Positions 8,010 to 15,767 of a stretch of DNA of 27,359 nucleotides are shown here, piece by piece. The notes beneath the pieces are model-generated. The model did not search any database. It had not been told where the DNA came from and was given only the letters and a program-made list of their open reading frames with translations. The translations under genes and the position numbers were made by a program. The stretch covers positions 1 through 27,359 of the forward strand of contig CALYTU010000008.1 in assembly GCA_945487445.1 (NCBI GenBank). Reading direction: 5' to 3'. Source of the stretch: an uncultured Clostridia bacterium (GTDB lineage: Bacteria > Bacillota > Clostridia > Oscillospirales > Oscillospiraceae). Positions within the stretch are counted from its first letter, which is position 1. Each line of letters begins with the position of its first letter.

Positions 8010-8026
8010 CCATCTATCACACGAGG
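7994..8026 (+). promoter_or_regulatory. 12-bp perfect inverted repeat, candidate operator
   Basis: CCTCGTGTGATA (7994-8005) and TATCACACGAGG (8015-8026) are perfect inverted repeats separated by 9 nt. The left arm covers the spacer and the start of the -10; the right arm runs into the GAGGAG ribosome-binding site. Transcription should start around 8016, so most of the left arm is not in the mRNA. A protein-binding operator therefore fits better than an RNA hairpin. Confidence 0.65.
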
Positions 8027-8036
8027 AGAGAAGCTC

Positions 8037-9788
8037 ATGGAAAAGAAATCTTTGTTTGCCAAGCTGAAAATGATCTTTCCGAAAAAAGAGAGGCGGTATT
8101 TTATCGTGCTCTTTTTCCTGATTTTAATTGGCACAGTCTTTGATTTTCTGGGCGTGTCACTCATCCTGCCGCTGGTAAACCTGTTGATCGCACCGGAACA
8201 GCTCACGGGTAAGGGCTGGTATCGCCTTTTGACAAAACTTCTGCCCATTCAGGACACCAACACCATGCTGCTCGTTCTGGTGCTGCTGATTATCGCGGTC
8301 TATGTGTTCAAGAATCTATACGCCATTTACATGTCTGTGGTCCAGGGTGTGTTCCTGGCCCGAAACCGGATTAACACCTCCGCGAAGCTGCTCGACTGCT
8401 TTATGCGCAAGCCTTACACCTTTCACCTCCAACATAACTCCGCGGAGGTCATCCGCGCCATTAACAGCGATGTATCGAGCGCGTATGACATCGTATCGAG
8501 CATCATGACCCTTGTCATGAACATTCTGGTTACAATTCTGCTGATCGGTTATCTGGTCCTGGTGGACTTCTGGCTGACCATCTCCATCGTGGCAGGTCTC
8601 GGCCTCTACTCCATGCTCTATTTCCTGATCGTCCGCAAAAAACTCAAGGACGCGGGCGAGGAGAACCGGGAGATCACCGTCCGCATGATTAAGGCCATCG
8701 TGCAGGCTGTGGGCGGGATCAAGGAAGTCAAGGTCATGGGACGAGAACGGTATTTCGTGGACACTTACGCCGAAAATGGCGAGGATTTCGTCCGCGTTCA
8801 GCGCCGGCTTTCCATTCTCTCCGGCGTTCCCCGGCACCTGGTTGAAATTCTCTGCGTGTGTGGCGTGCTGGGCCTGGTGGCCGTGAAGATTGCCTTGCGG
8901 CAGGACCTCTCCTCCATCGTGGGAAGCCTCTCAGCTTTCGCCGTGGCGGCCATTCGGCTGATGCCCTGCGCGAACTCCATCAACGGCACTATTAACGGGA
9001 TTTCTTACCGGATGCCCGGACTTAACGCAGTGTGTGAAATCATTGACGATAACTGGGGAACAGACATCGGAAACGCCTCCATTACGACTGAAAACCGCAA
9101 CGGAAGCCGCGAGACCAGGCAGGCTGACATTCAGGTGGAGAACCTCAGCTTCACCTATCCGGACACGGACGAGCCTGTTCTCCACGACATAAATCTCACG
9201 ATTCAGGCAGGGACGAGCGTTGGAATCGTGGGTGTAACCGGTGCTGGAAAAACCACGCTGGTTGACATCATTCTCGGCTTGCTGGAGCCCCAGGAAGGCC
9301 GCATTCTCTATGGTGATAAGGACATTCGCGCGGATTACGAAGACTGGCAGGCACGCATCGGCTACATTCCTCAGAACATCTATCTGACTGACGAAAGCAT
9401 CCGCGAGAATGTTGCTCTGGGCCTCTACAACAGTCAGATCGACGACGAAAAGGTGTGGAAAGCCCTGGATGACGCTCAGCTCGGCGACTTCGTACGCGGG
9501 CTCAAAGACGGATTGGACACGAAGATCGGCGAGATGGGCGTGCGCCTCTCTGGCGGTCAACGGCAGCGCATCGGCATTGCTCGCGCTCTCTACTATGACC
9601 CGGACGTGCTCTTCCTGGACGAGGCGACTGCGGCCCTTGACACCGCCACAGAAAAGGCTGTCATGGCCGCCGTCAATGCCATCAGCCGGGAGAAAACCTG
9701 CATCATCATCGCACACCGGCTGACCACCATCGAAGAATGTGACGCGATCTTCGAGGTCAGAGACGGCCACGTAGAGCGGCAGCGTTGA
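8037..9788 (+). CDS. ABC exporter, fused permease and ATPase (PglK/MsbA-like)
   Basis: 583-aa half-transporter expected to work as a homodimer in the cytoplasmic membrane. The N-terminal transmembrane domain (about 1-330) has helices near 22-50, 76-98, 153-198 and 265-310. The ATPase (about 363-583) has an intact Walker A (GVTGAGKTT, 399-407), Q-loop (YIPQNIYL), signature LSGGQRQR from 504, Walker B DVLFLDEA (523-530) and H-loop His560. The segment AIRLMPCANSINGTINGISY and the overall spacing resemble PglK/WlaB flippases of lipid-linked oligosaccharides more than drug exporters. That is a pattern judgement; there are no glycosyltransferase genes nearby. It stands alone, with its own promoter and the palindrome at 7994-8026, and begins behind GAGGAGAG. 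Substrate unknown. Confidence 0.9.
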   Translation: MEKKSLFAKLKMIFPKKERRYFIVLFFLILIGTVFDFLGVSLILPLVNLLIAPEQLTGKGWYRLLTKLLPIQDTNTMLLVLVLLIIAVYVFKNLYAIYMSVVQGVFLARNRINTSAKLLDCFMRKPYTFHLQHNSAEVIRAINSDVSSAYDIVSSIMTLVMNILVTILLIGYLVLVDFWLTISIVAGLGLYSMLYFLIVRKKLKDAGEENREITVRMIKAIVQAVGGIKEVKVMGRERYFVDTYAENGEDFVRVQRRLSILSGVPRHLVEILCVCGVLGLVAVKIALRQDLSSIVGSLSAFAVAAIRLMPCANSINGTINGISYRMPGLNAVCEIIDDNWGTDIGNASITTENRNGSRETRQADIQVENLSFTYPDTDEPVLHDINLTIQAGTSVGIVGVTGAGKTTLVDIILGLLEPQEGRILYGDKDIRADYEDWQARIGYIPQNIYLTDESIRENVALGLYNSQIDDEKVWKALDDAQLGDFVRGLKDGLDTKIGEMGVRLSGGQRQRIGIARALYYDPDVLFLDEATAALDTATEKAVMAAVNAISREKTCIIIAHRLTTIEECDAIFEVRDGHVERQR

Positions 9789-10065
9789 CTGTCAAACAGG
9801 AATCCAATTTCCGAACAAACTGCTTTACTGGTTATCGGTTCTCGTTCTTCTTGTTATCGGTTCTCGTCCGCTTTGCATTTGAGAGAGGCGACAGCCCGGG
9901 GCAGAATCGTTCCCATTTCCTGTAGGGTCGCTCAGTGAGCGCCCAGTTCGCCGCAGCAGAAAATTTGCCGCAGGCAAATCCGGCACGGACACGATCTGAA
10001 ACGAGTTGAAATCGTTTGCTGACGCAAACGATGGATGGCACAAAGCTGACTGCAAAGATATTGAA

Positions 10066-10114
10066 TGGATTTATCTGAGAATCGTATAAGCCGATAACCA
10101 GAAGTCCTTTTACA
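10066..10114 (+). repeat. Dispersed repeat end, copy 1
   Basis: This segment contains AATCGTATAAGC, then CCGATAACCAGAA and TTTTACAA. The same order occurs at 15117-15175, where an extra stretch of about 9 nt (TGTTGAATG-like) separates the first two motifs. Confidence 0.6.
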
Positions 10115-10119
10115 AGTGA

Positions 10120-10153
10120 ACCCGCCCGCGTACCGAAAGAGGCGCGGGCGGGT
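10120..10153. terminator. GC-rich hairpin between convergent ABC and zinc-ribbon genes
   Basis: ACCCGCCCGCG (10120-10130) pairs perfectly with CGCGGGCGGGT (10143-10153) around a 12-nt loop. It lies 21 nt past the stop of the minus-strand zinc-ribbon gene and is a likely terminator for it. The T-tract is poor on both strands, so this is moderate evidence. Confidence 0.55.
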
Positions 10154-10174
10154 CTATTATACTGGAAACTCTCC

Positions 10175-10951
10175 TTATACAGGAGATCCGCATTCCATAC
10201 AGAAGCGGTATTCGGGGTCCAGCGCAGTTCCACAGTTGGGGCAAAATCTTGATGCCTGCGGTTCCCGCGTCGGAACAGGCTCCGGAATCACCGGCGTCGG
10301 GGCGGGCTCCGGAATCACCGGCGTCGGAGCGGGCTCCGGAATCACCGGCGTCGGGGCGGGCTCCGGAATCACCGGCGTCGGGGCGGGTTCCGGAATCACC
10401 GGCGTCGGAGCGGGTTCCGGGATCACCGGCGTCGGAGCGGGCTCCGGAATCACCGGCGTCGGAGCGGGCTCCGGAATCAGCGAGGACGGAGTAGGATTGG
10501 GGCTCACAGGAGCAGGCGAAATCTGCGTGGAGCCAGGCTGCTCAGGCAGGCGCGTGCCGCAGCGATTGCAAAATCGGATCCCGACAGCGCAGCGATTGCC
10601 GCAGGCGGGACAGTGATTTGCTTCCGCGGCGGCGAGCGGCGCCTGTACCGGCATTTTCGTACCGCAACGGCTGCAGAAGGCGGCGCTGCTGGAGATCTCC
10701 GCCTTACAGTTGGGACAAATGGCAATGCCACGCAGGACATTAATCTGGTCTTTGTAACGCTTGGCCCGCTCGATTGCATCAAGCACAGCCTGTACGTTGG
10801 CTGCCTGCGCCTGCTCCGGATCGTGGCGGTGGGCCGTGAAATAGGTCTGTCCCATACGCTGGAAGACGGCGTTAATTATCTGTTCCTCGGCTGCGATGGC
10901 TTTGGTCAGGCGGTTGATTTCCGCCCGATTGACACGGTTCTCACTGCTCAT
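10175..10951 (-). CDS. Three-zinc-ribbon protein with Pro-rich nonapeptide repeats
   Basis: 258-aa soluble protein of unknown function. An N-terminal, probably helical region (1-75) is followed by zinc ribbon 1 (CPNC..CSRC, 79-96), zinc ribbon 2 (CPAC..CNRC, 114-131), a proline-rich spacer with seven PEPAPTPVI units plus a degenerate eighth (about 159-232), and zinc ribbon 3 (CPNC..CMEC, 237-254) at the extreme C-terminus. Zinc-ribbon/linker proteins of this sort are usually scaffold or regulatory proteins, but no partner can be named. There is no signal peptide or membrane helix, so it is expected in the cytosol. The frame is open further upstream; the ATG at 10951 is used because AAAGGAGC lies before it and a consensus promoter lies at 10983-11011. 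Confidence 0.8.
   Translation of the reverse strand: MSSENRVNRAEINRLTKAIAAEEQIINAVFQRMGQTYFTAHRHDPEQAQAANVQAVLDAIERAKRYKDQINVLRGIAICPNCKAEISSSAAFCSRCGTKMPVQAPLAAAEANHCPACGNRCAVGIRFCNRCGTRLPEQPGSTQISPAPVSPNPTPSSLIPEPAPTPVIPEPAPTPVIPEPAPTPVIPEPAPTPVIPEPAPTPVIPEPAPTPVIPEPAPTPVIPEPVPTREPQASRFCPNCGTALDPEYRFCMECGSPV
10284..10472 (-). repeat. 27-bp tandem repeat, seven units, in coding sequence
   Basis: Seven contiguous 27-bp units, nearly identical (differences such as GGGGCG/GGAGCG and GGCTCC/GGTTCC on the plus strand), encode PEPAPTPVI in the zinc-ribbon protein. The unit is a multiple of three, so copy-number change keeps the frame. The plus strand is also open through the repeat, but that is a by-product. 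Confidence 0.95.
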
Positions 10952-10982
10952 AGGGATGCTCCTTTCATTCTGTTCTGAATTC

Positions 10983-11011
10983 ATTATAAAACCACAAAAT
11001 AAGATTGTCAA
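10983..11011 (-). promoter_or_regulatory. Consensus sigma-A promoter of the zinc-ribbon gene
   Basis: On the minus strand TTGACA (11011-11006) and TATAAT (10988-10983) are separated by 17 nt, a perfect match to the consensus, 31 nt before the start codon. Confidence 0.88.
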
Positions 11012-11057
11012 TCCGCGTTTACAACTTTTTCCGATGCGGAAACAAGCAGAAAAACTA

Positions 11058-11086
11058 TGGAAATTTCCTTCGACCTGTGTTATAAT
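11058..11086 (+). promoter_or_regulatory. Promoter of the DUF4317 gene
   Basis: TGGAAA at 11058-11063 and TATAAT at 11081-11086 with a 17-nt spacer. The -10 is perfect and the -35 weak. It is divergent from the zinc-ribbon promoter in the same intergenic region. Confidence 0.6.
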
Positions 11087-11117
11087 AATCGCCGGAAAAA
11101 TAGACGGAGGACATACC

Positions 11118-12245
11118 ATGATCGACAAAGAGATTTCTGAGCTGCGGCGGCGTTTCCGGACGGACCGCACAGCCATCACACATATTTACGGCTGCTATGT
11201 CAACAGCTTCGGGGAAATTTTGGCCGAGTTTGACGAATCCCTGGCCATGCTGCCAGCGGATGAACAGGAAAAATATCTGGAGCTTCTGAAAAAGGCACTC
11301 TCGGGCACGATGGGTAGGACGCTCTCCGATCTCAGCTTCACTACAGCCCAGGTCCAAAGCGGTGAAGAGCACGAGTTGCTCATGAAGCTGCGGCAGGAGC
11401 GGCTGGGGGTGGCCGAGACCCGTCACACCCTCTACGAGAAAATTGCGGGAAGCCTGAAGCTGGCGGAGTGCAGCTATCTAATTTTGCTGGCCGCGGACGT
11501 GTACGACGTTCCCTTCCGCGGCAAGGACGGAGTTTTTCACGACGACAGCGGCGAAACACAGTTCTCCTATTTGGTCTGCTCCATCTGTCCAGTGAAGGAG
11601 ACGCGGCCCGGACTTCGCTATGACGCCGCGGGACAGACCTTCCGGACCCAGGGTGTGGACTGGGTGGCCGGGAGTCCGGAGCTCGGTTTCCTGTTCCCCG
11701 CCTTTGACGACCGGGCTGCAAATCTCTACGGCGCACTGCTTTACAACCGCTCCAGAGATTGCGGCTATGACGAATTCATTAACGCTGTTTTCCACACGCG
11801 GCCGCCCATGGCCATTGACGTCCAAAAGGACACCTTCCGGGATGTCCTGGTGGAAACCCTGAACGATGAATGCAGCCCACGGGTCATTCAAACCGTCCAT
11901 GCCCAGCTCCGAGAAATGACCGCAACCCACAAGGAAGCAAGGTCCCCGGAGCCGCTGACCGTCTCCTGCGGTGAAGTCAGCCGGATCCTGGAGCACACCG
12001 GCATCTCCGAGCCTCGGATGGCCGCCTTCCGGGTCAAGTATGAGGAGGCCTTCGGCGTGGACACGGAACTGCCGCCTCAAAATCTTCTGAACACAGCGCA
12101 GCTTGAATACAAGACCCCGGACGTAATCATCAAAGTCAATCCTGATCGGCAGGACCTGATCCAGGTCCGGGAGATCGGAGGCGTGCGCTGCGTCGTGATC
12201 GCAGCAGACGAGGGAATTGAGATCAACGGCGTCAACGTGGTCTGA
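11118..12245 (+). CDS. DUF4317 family protein
   Basis: 375-aa cytosolic protein that I recognise as the DUF4317 family, found mainly in clostridia, function unknown. Visible features are the N-terminal EISELRRRFRTDRTAITHIYGCYVNSFGEILAEF motif, the SLxLAECSYLILLAADVYDVP central segment, FSYLVCSICPVKETRPGL, and a C-terminal region with VIIKVNPDRQDLIQVREIGGVRCVVI. There are no catalytic motifs, signal peptide or membrane helices that I can see. The frame is open back to 10896; the ATG at 11118 is chosen because ACGGAGGA precedes it and the promoter at 11058-11086 leaves a leader of about 25 nt. It is divergent from the zinc-ribbon gene and 71 nt upstream of the surface peptidase. Confidence 0.85.
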   Translation: MIDKEISELRRRFRTDRTAITHIYGCYVNSFGEILAEFDESLAMLPADEQEKYLELLKKALSGTMGRTLSDLSFTTAQVQSGEEHELLMKLRQERLGVAETRHTLYEKIAGSLKLAECSYLILLAADVYDVPFRGKDGVFHDDSGETQFSYLVCSICPVKETRPGLRYDAAGQTFRTQGVDWVAGSPELGFLFPAFDDRAANLYGALLYNRSRDCGYDEFINAVFHTRPPMAIDVQKDTFRDVLVETLNDECSPRVIQTVHAQLREMTATHKEARSPEPLTVSCGEVSRILEHTGISEPRMAAFRVKYEEAFGVDTELPPQNLLNTAQLEYKTPDVIIKVNPDRQDLIQVREIGGVRCVVIAADEGIEINGVNVV

Positions 12246-12316
12246 GTTGTTTCGTTCCATGAGCAGATGGACAAACAACCGTCTTCTGACTGCAATTCCT
12301 CTGTGGAGGTACCTGA

Positions 12317-14830
12317 ATGAAAATAATCTTTTGTATGCTTCTGATTCTGGCTCTTCTGCTTCAGTTAGCAATCCCCGTAGTGGCCACAGAAGCAGACCCG
12401 TCGCCCCCCGAAACCGAAGCGCTCACAGAGCCGGTGCCGACGGAACCGATTGAAACGACGGAAGCCACGGAGCCGGACGTGACGGAAGAAACCGACATGC
12501 CGATGCACCGGCCGGACGAAATGCACAAGCCCTATATCACCGGCAAAAACGACGGCGGCTTCCACCCGCAGGAGCCGCTCACGCGGGCTGAGCTGGCCGT
12601 CATCCTCTATAGCCAGGGCAGCTACTCACCGGGGGAAGCCCATTTTTCGGACGTGCGGTCAGGTTCCTGGTATGCTGCTGCTGTCAACGCCCTGGCAGGC
12701 GCGCGCATCCTGGCGGGCTACAGCGACGGGACTTTTCGCCCGAATAAGCCCATAAACCGGGGCCAATTTGTAGCGATTCTGGCCAAGATTTCTGGCGAGA
12801 CCGCCGCTTTACCGGCAACCTTTTCCGACGTGGGAAGTCACTGGGCGGCACAAGCAATCGCGCTGGCCCAGGAAAAGGGCTGGGTCTCCGGCTATTCGGA
12901 CGGCACCTTCCGGCCGCAAAGCTCCGTCACCCGTGCGGAGGCAGTGGTCATGCTTAATAAGTTTTTGCGGCGCTCACCGGATCACGCGGCAATCGCAGCG
13001 AGCGAGGGTCTGCGATTTTTCCCCGATGTAAAGATCGGCAGCTGGTACTATGCTGCGGTCATGGAAGCGGCCACCATTCACACAGCCCAATTTCAATCGG
13101 ACGATCAGGCCGAAACCTGGTTCGATCCCAGTCCGGGAAACTATCGCATCCGCGACGGCTTCTACTGCTTTGGAAAAAAGCTTTTCGCTGTGGAAGGCGG
13201 CGCATACGTCCGCACAGCCGAAACCAGAATACTGAACGGCGTAATCTATACCTGCGAGGGGGAAAGCGGGGTATGCAGGGCACAGACCGAGATTCTGACA
13301 CTTGCAAACCGCGATCTGGCTCTGCTTACTGGCGGCGCTCCTGTGGCCGCTCCAGGCCGTTATACCGACGGATTCTATCTGAAAGCGGGACATCTTTTTG
13401 CGGCAAAAAACGGTTCCATCCTGCACGCAAAAGTCGCCGGCACAGCCGATGGTGTATCCTACACCTGCACTGGCGAGAGCGGATACTGCACGGTGGACGA
13501 TTGGACAAAGCTTAATCTCGATGGGATCAATCTCTCCGTCTTCGAGAATGAATTGACCGAAGACGCCCTGTATACAGACAGCCAAACAGTGACTGTAGCC
13601 CAGGCGCTCCGGGCAGCCGTCCGCGTCTACGAAGCCTATTTCCGTGTGGAATACCCCATGACAGACGAAGAGGACGAAGCATGGATTGAAAAAGCGCTTG
13701 AATACGATATTCTCAAAAACCGACGAAACGACTACGATCAGCCGGTCAAGCGCGGCGATGCGGCTGTATTTCTCCAGCGCTCGCTACGCGGGAGGGATCT
13801 GGAAGCAATGAACGAAATCAACGTGCTCCCGGACGTCAGTGAGACGAATTTCTACCATCCATATCTGCTTTGCTTATATAGAGCTGGGGTGATGCAGGGG
13901 ATTGATGACGATCACAACGCGAACTATAACGACACGATCCTCGCCGGCGAGCTGGCCGACATGCTCCAACGGCTAGAGCGACCGGACAAACGGCTTCGAT
14001 TCACCGTCAACGAGAAGATCATTCAAACCATCCAGTATGGCACTAGCGGTTCCGGGCGCTATCCCCTGACGGCTTATCAGCTCGGCAACGGCAAAAACGT
14101 GATGATTCTGACCTTCGCCATCCACGGCTGGGAAGATAACTGGAACCGTGACGGAGAAGAGCTTGTCTATTTGGCCGAACAAACCAAGCGATACCTGGAA
14201 AACAACTACGAACTGATTCAAAACGGACACTGGACGGTCTATATTCTCCGCTGTCTGAATCCCGACGGTCTCTATCTCGGAACCACCAGCAACGGTCCAG
14301 GGCGCTGCACCACCACTTATTATAATTCGAACGGACAACTCATCAGCGGAAAGGGCATTGACATGAACCGGTGCTTCCCCTACAAATTCACTGCGCGGAC
14401 CGATGCGCGGAACTTCAACGGCACCGAGCCCTTGCAGTGCAAGGAAGCACAGGCGATCGCAAGCTTCATTCAGAAATGCAAGGGCAGCGGTCACAACATC
14501 TGTATCGACACTCATGGCTGGTACGGACAGATAATCTGCTCCTCCGGCAAAGGCTCGATCTACAATGCTTTCTCCAGTCAGTTTCCGAGAAGCACCTACA
14601 CTTATCTGTCCGGCGGCAGCGGTTATCTGACCGGCTGGGCCGGGTTTGTACAGGGATACGACAGTTGTCTGCTGGAGCTGCCCAATGTTCAAAATCACAA
14701 CGCTTTCCTCAACGCCGGATGTGTCTGGCGCTATGAAAACGCCATTTCGGAGCTTCTGAAGCACTATAGCGGTCCCAACGCCACCCGAAGTTCGGTCGAA
14801 TACCCGGTGGAACTGCTGAACGGCAACTGA
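12317..14830 (+). CDS. Secreted SLH-domain M14 zinc carboxypeptidase
   Basis: 837-aa surface protein. Layout: signal peptide (1-24), Thr/Glu/Pro-rich spacer (25-70), part of an SLH domain (75-100), two clear SLH domains (110-158 and 169-217, each with GYSDGTFRP), the start of another (234-253), two copies of a module of about 55-60 aa (about 280-337 and 350-406), degenerate SLH-like segments (420-553), and an M14 peptidase domain (about 560-815). Zinc ligands fit His603 and Glu606 (HGWE) and His733 (DTHGW). Arg685 (DMNRCF) fits substrate binding and Glu787 (LLELPN) the catalytic acid, so the enzyme looks active. SLH domains bind secondary wall polymers, and the substrate may be peptidoglycan stem peptides. 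The ATG follows GGAGGT at 12305-12310. No adjacent promoter was recognised in the 71-nt gap. Confidence 0.9.
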   Translation: MKIIFCMLLILALLLQLAIPVVATEADPSPPETEALTEPVPTEPIETTEATEPDVTEETDMPMHRPDEMHKPYITGKNDGGFHPQEPLTRAELAVILYSQGSYSPGEAHFSDVRSGSWYAAAVNALAGARILAGYSDGTFRPNKPINRGQFVAILAKISGETAALPATFSDVGSHWAAQAIALAQEKGWVSGYSDGTFRPQSSVTRAEAVVMLNKFLRRSPDHAAIAASEGLRFFPDVKIGSWYYAAVMEAATIHTAQFQSDDQAETWFDPSPGNYRIRDGFYCFGKKLFAVEGGAYVRTAETRILNGVIYTCEGESGVCRAQTEILTLANRDLALLTGGAPVAAPGRYTDGFYLKAGHLFAAKNGSILHAKVAGTADGVSYTCTGESGYCTVDDWTKLNLDGINLSVFENELTEDALYTDSQTVTVAQALRAAVRVYEAYFRVEYPMTDEEDEAWIEKALEYDILKNRRNDYDQPVKRGDAAVFLQRSLRGRDLEAMNEINVLPDVSETNFYHPYLLCLYRAGVMQGIDDDHNANYNDTILAGELADMLQRLERPDKRLRFTVNEKIIQTIQYGTSGSGRYPLTAYQLGNGKNVMILTFAIHGWEDNWNRDGEELVYLAEQTKRYLENNYELIQNGHWTVYILRCLNPDGLYLGTTSNGPGRCTTTYYNSNGQLISGKGIDMNRCFPYKFTARTDARNFNGTEPLQCKEAQAIASFIQKCKGSGHNICIDTHGWYGQIICSSGKGSIYNAFSSQFPRSTYTYLSGGSGYLTGWAGFVQGYDSCLLELPNVQNHNAFLNAGCVWRYENAISELLKHYSGPNATRSSVEYPVELLNGN

Positions 14831-14908
14831 CAAAACCCATAGAGACAAATCATCCACGACAGCTTCCGCAAGGAATCGGTGCTTCGAGCGCTGCAGTAAA
14901 AGATCGAA

Positions 14909-14942
14909 AACAGGCGTAACCGCGACAGGTTACGCCTGTTTT
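14909..14942 (+). terminator. Intrinsic terminator after the SLH/M14 gene
   Basis: AACAGGCGTAACC (14909-14921) and GGTTACGCCTGTT (14928-14940) form a perfect 13-bp stem with a 6-nt loop, flanked by AA on the left and TT on the right. It can act for the plus-strand gene and possibly in both directions. Confidence 0.85.
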
Positions 14943-14995
14943 GTCTGCTATTGTCTAATGCAATTTCCGGTAAACGGTTTGGCTCAACAGCAACG

Positions 14996-15034
14996 CCGTA
15001 GGCGTGATGCCGCCAAAAGGCATGGCCCCTACGG
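14996..15034. repeat. Imperfect palindromic intergenic repeat
   Basis: CCGTAGGCGTGATGCC and GGCATGGCCCCTACGG flank a 7-nt loop and pair at both ends with mismatches in the middle. It looks like the short palindromes common in intergenic regions of these genomes. Confidence 0.5.
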
Positions 15035-15116
15035 GAAATGAGAAACGCTTCTGCCCCGGGCTGACGCCCCCTCAAATGCAAGGCTGACGAAATCCGATCA
15101 TCAGAATCTATTAAAG

Positions 15117-15175
15117 CGTTTTATCAGATAATCGTATAAGCTGTTGAATGCCGATAATCAGAATGCTATTTACAA
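15117..15175 (+). repeat. Dispersed repeat end, copy 2
   Basis: AATCGTATAAGC followed by GCCGATAATCAGAA and ATTTACAA corresponds to 10066-10114 with an extra stretch of about 9 nt between the motifs. The copies lie about 5 kb apart in the same orientation, both next to gene ends. Confidence 0.6.
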
Positions 15176-15230
15176 CGTGGCTTTCTTTCTGTCAATGTCG
15201 CTCGTAAGACGCCTTTTCAACAAAACAACA

Positions 15231-15734
15231 TTATGTCAACTCTCTCCGGGCGACAACGACAGTGTAGCCGTTGGTGTCGTAGGTAACCCCGGTCGGCACG
15301 AAAGCGTTTTTCTTCCAAAAATGCTCGGCTTGGGGATTGCCCCGTACCCAGCCCAGCCGGACCGCCCGGAAGCCCATCCCGCTCAGGGCAGAGCAGAGTT
15401 CGGAGACCAGTGCTGTACCTCTCCCCTGCCCCTGCATTGTCTTTTCCAGCATAAAGAATCCCCAGAAGGCAATTTCCGGGCCGGGATAGTCCGTTATCAG
15501 GTCCAGTATGGCACAAAGACGCATTCCTTCAAAGAACCCGAGGTAGTGCTTATCCTGCACCGTCGTACGGGGCGGCAAAGCAAGCAGATCTGCACGAAAT
15601 TGCTCCTCAGAGATGAATGGGGGGCAGTGCTCGTAAAATAGCGGATTGGCGCTGCAAAGGGAATAGACAGCGGGGTAATCCGCGACGGTCAGTTGCCGGA
15701 CCGAATAAGAGCGGGAAAGGTCGCTGTAATTCAT
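15231..15734 (-). CDS. GNAT family N-acetyltransferase
   Basis: 167-aa cytosolic acetyltransferase of the GNAT superfamily. The N-terminal VRQLTVADYPAVYSLCSANP is typical of the first strand and helix. Motif A is visible as GFFMLEKTMQGQGRGTALVSEL, with QGQGRG as the acetyl-CoA pyrophosphate loop. VRLGWVRGNPQAEHFWKKNAFVPTG is motif B, with the family's NxxAxxFWxKxGF pattern. The substrate (small molecule, peptide or protein N-terminus) cannot be told. The ATG at 15734 follows AAAGGAGA. It begins 33 nt after the endonuclease/SLH gene on the same strand, so it may be the last gene of the glycine-cleavage transcript or be expressed separately; no terminator or promoter is clear in the gap. Confidence 0.88.
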   Translation of the reverse strand: MNYSDLSRSYSVRQLTVADYPAVYSLCSANPLFYEHCPPFISEEQFRADLLALPPRTTVQDKHYLGFFEGMRLCAILDLITDYPGPEIAFWGFFMLEKTMQGQGRGTALVSELCSALSGMGFRAVRLGWVRGNPQAEHFWKKNAFVPTGVTYDTNGYTVVVARRELT

Positions 15735-15767
15735 AGGATTCTCCTTTCGCGTTCACAGGTGTCTGGA

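Larger units (their letters stand above)
9789..10174. repeat. Gene-free, repeat-rich intergenic block
   Basis: No credible gene in these 386 nt. Contents in order: an 11-bp terminal inverted repeat pair (CTGGTTATCGG 9828-9838, CCGATAACCAG 10091-10101) enclosing about 274 bp; a 15-bp direct repeat GTTATCGGTTCTCGT at 9831-9845 and 9853-9867; small hairpins such as ATTTGCC/GGCAAAT near 9960-9980 and ATCGTTTGC/GCAAACGAT near 10011-10033; a segment shared with 15117-15175; and a GC-rich hairpin at 10120-10153. The inverted ends suggest a small non-autonomous element or degenerate repeat. No transposase or clear target duplication is visible. Confidence 0.6.
14831..15230. repeat. Gene-free intergenic block between convergent genes
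   Basis: No credible gene in these 400 nt. It contains the terminator at 14909-14942, an imperfect palindrome at 14996-15034, and a segment at 15117-15175 shared with the block at 9789-10174. The remainder shows nothing I can name. Confidence 0.55.

Noticed and set aside
8037..9788. ABC exporter as a bacteriocin or drug exporter
   Set aside because: No C39 peptidase domain, no precursor or immunity genes nearby, and the sequence pattern is closer to PglK-type flippases; substrate left open.
10284..10472. Tandem repeats as a CRISPR array
   Set aside because: The 27-bp units are contiguous with no unique spacers, lie inside a coding sequence, and no cas genes are present.
10116..10616. Plus-strand open frame with a GITGVGAGS repeat
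   Set aside because: It is the other strand of the 27-bp repeat that encodes PEPAPTPVI. The minus-strand frame has zinc ribbons, promoter and ribosome-binding site.
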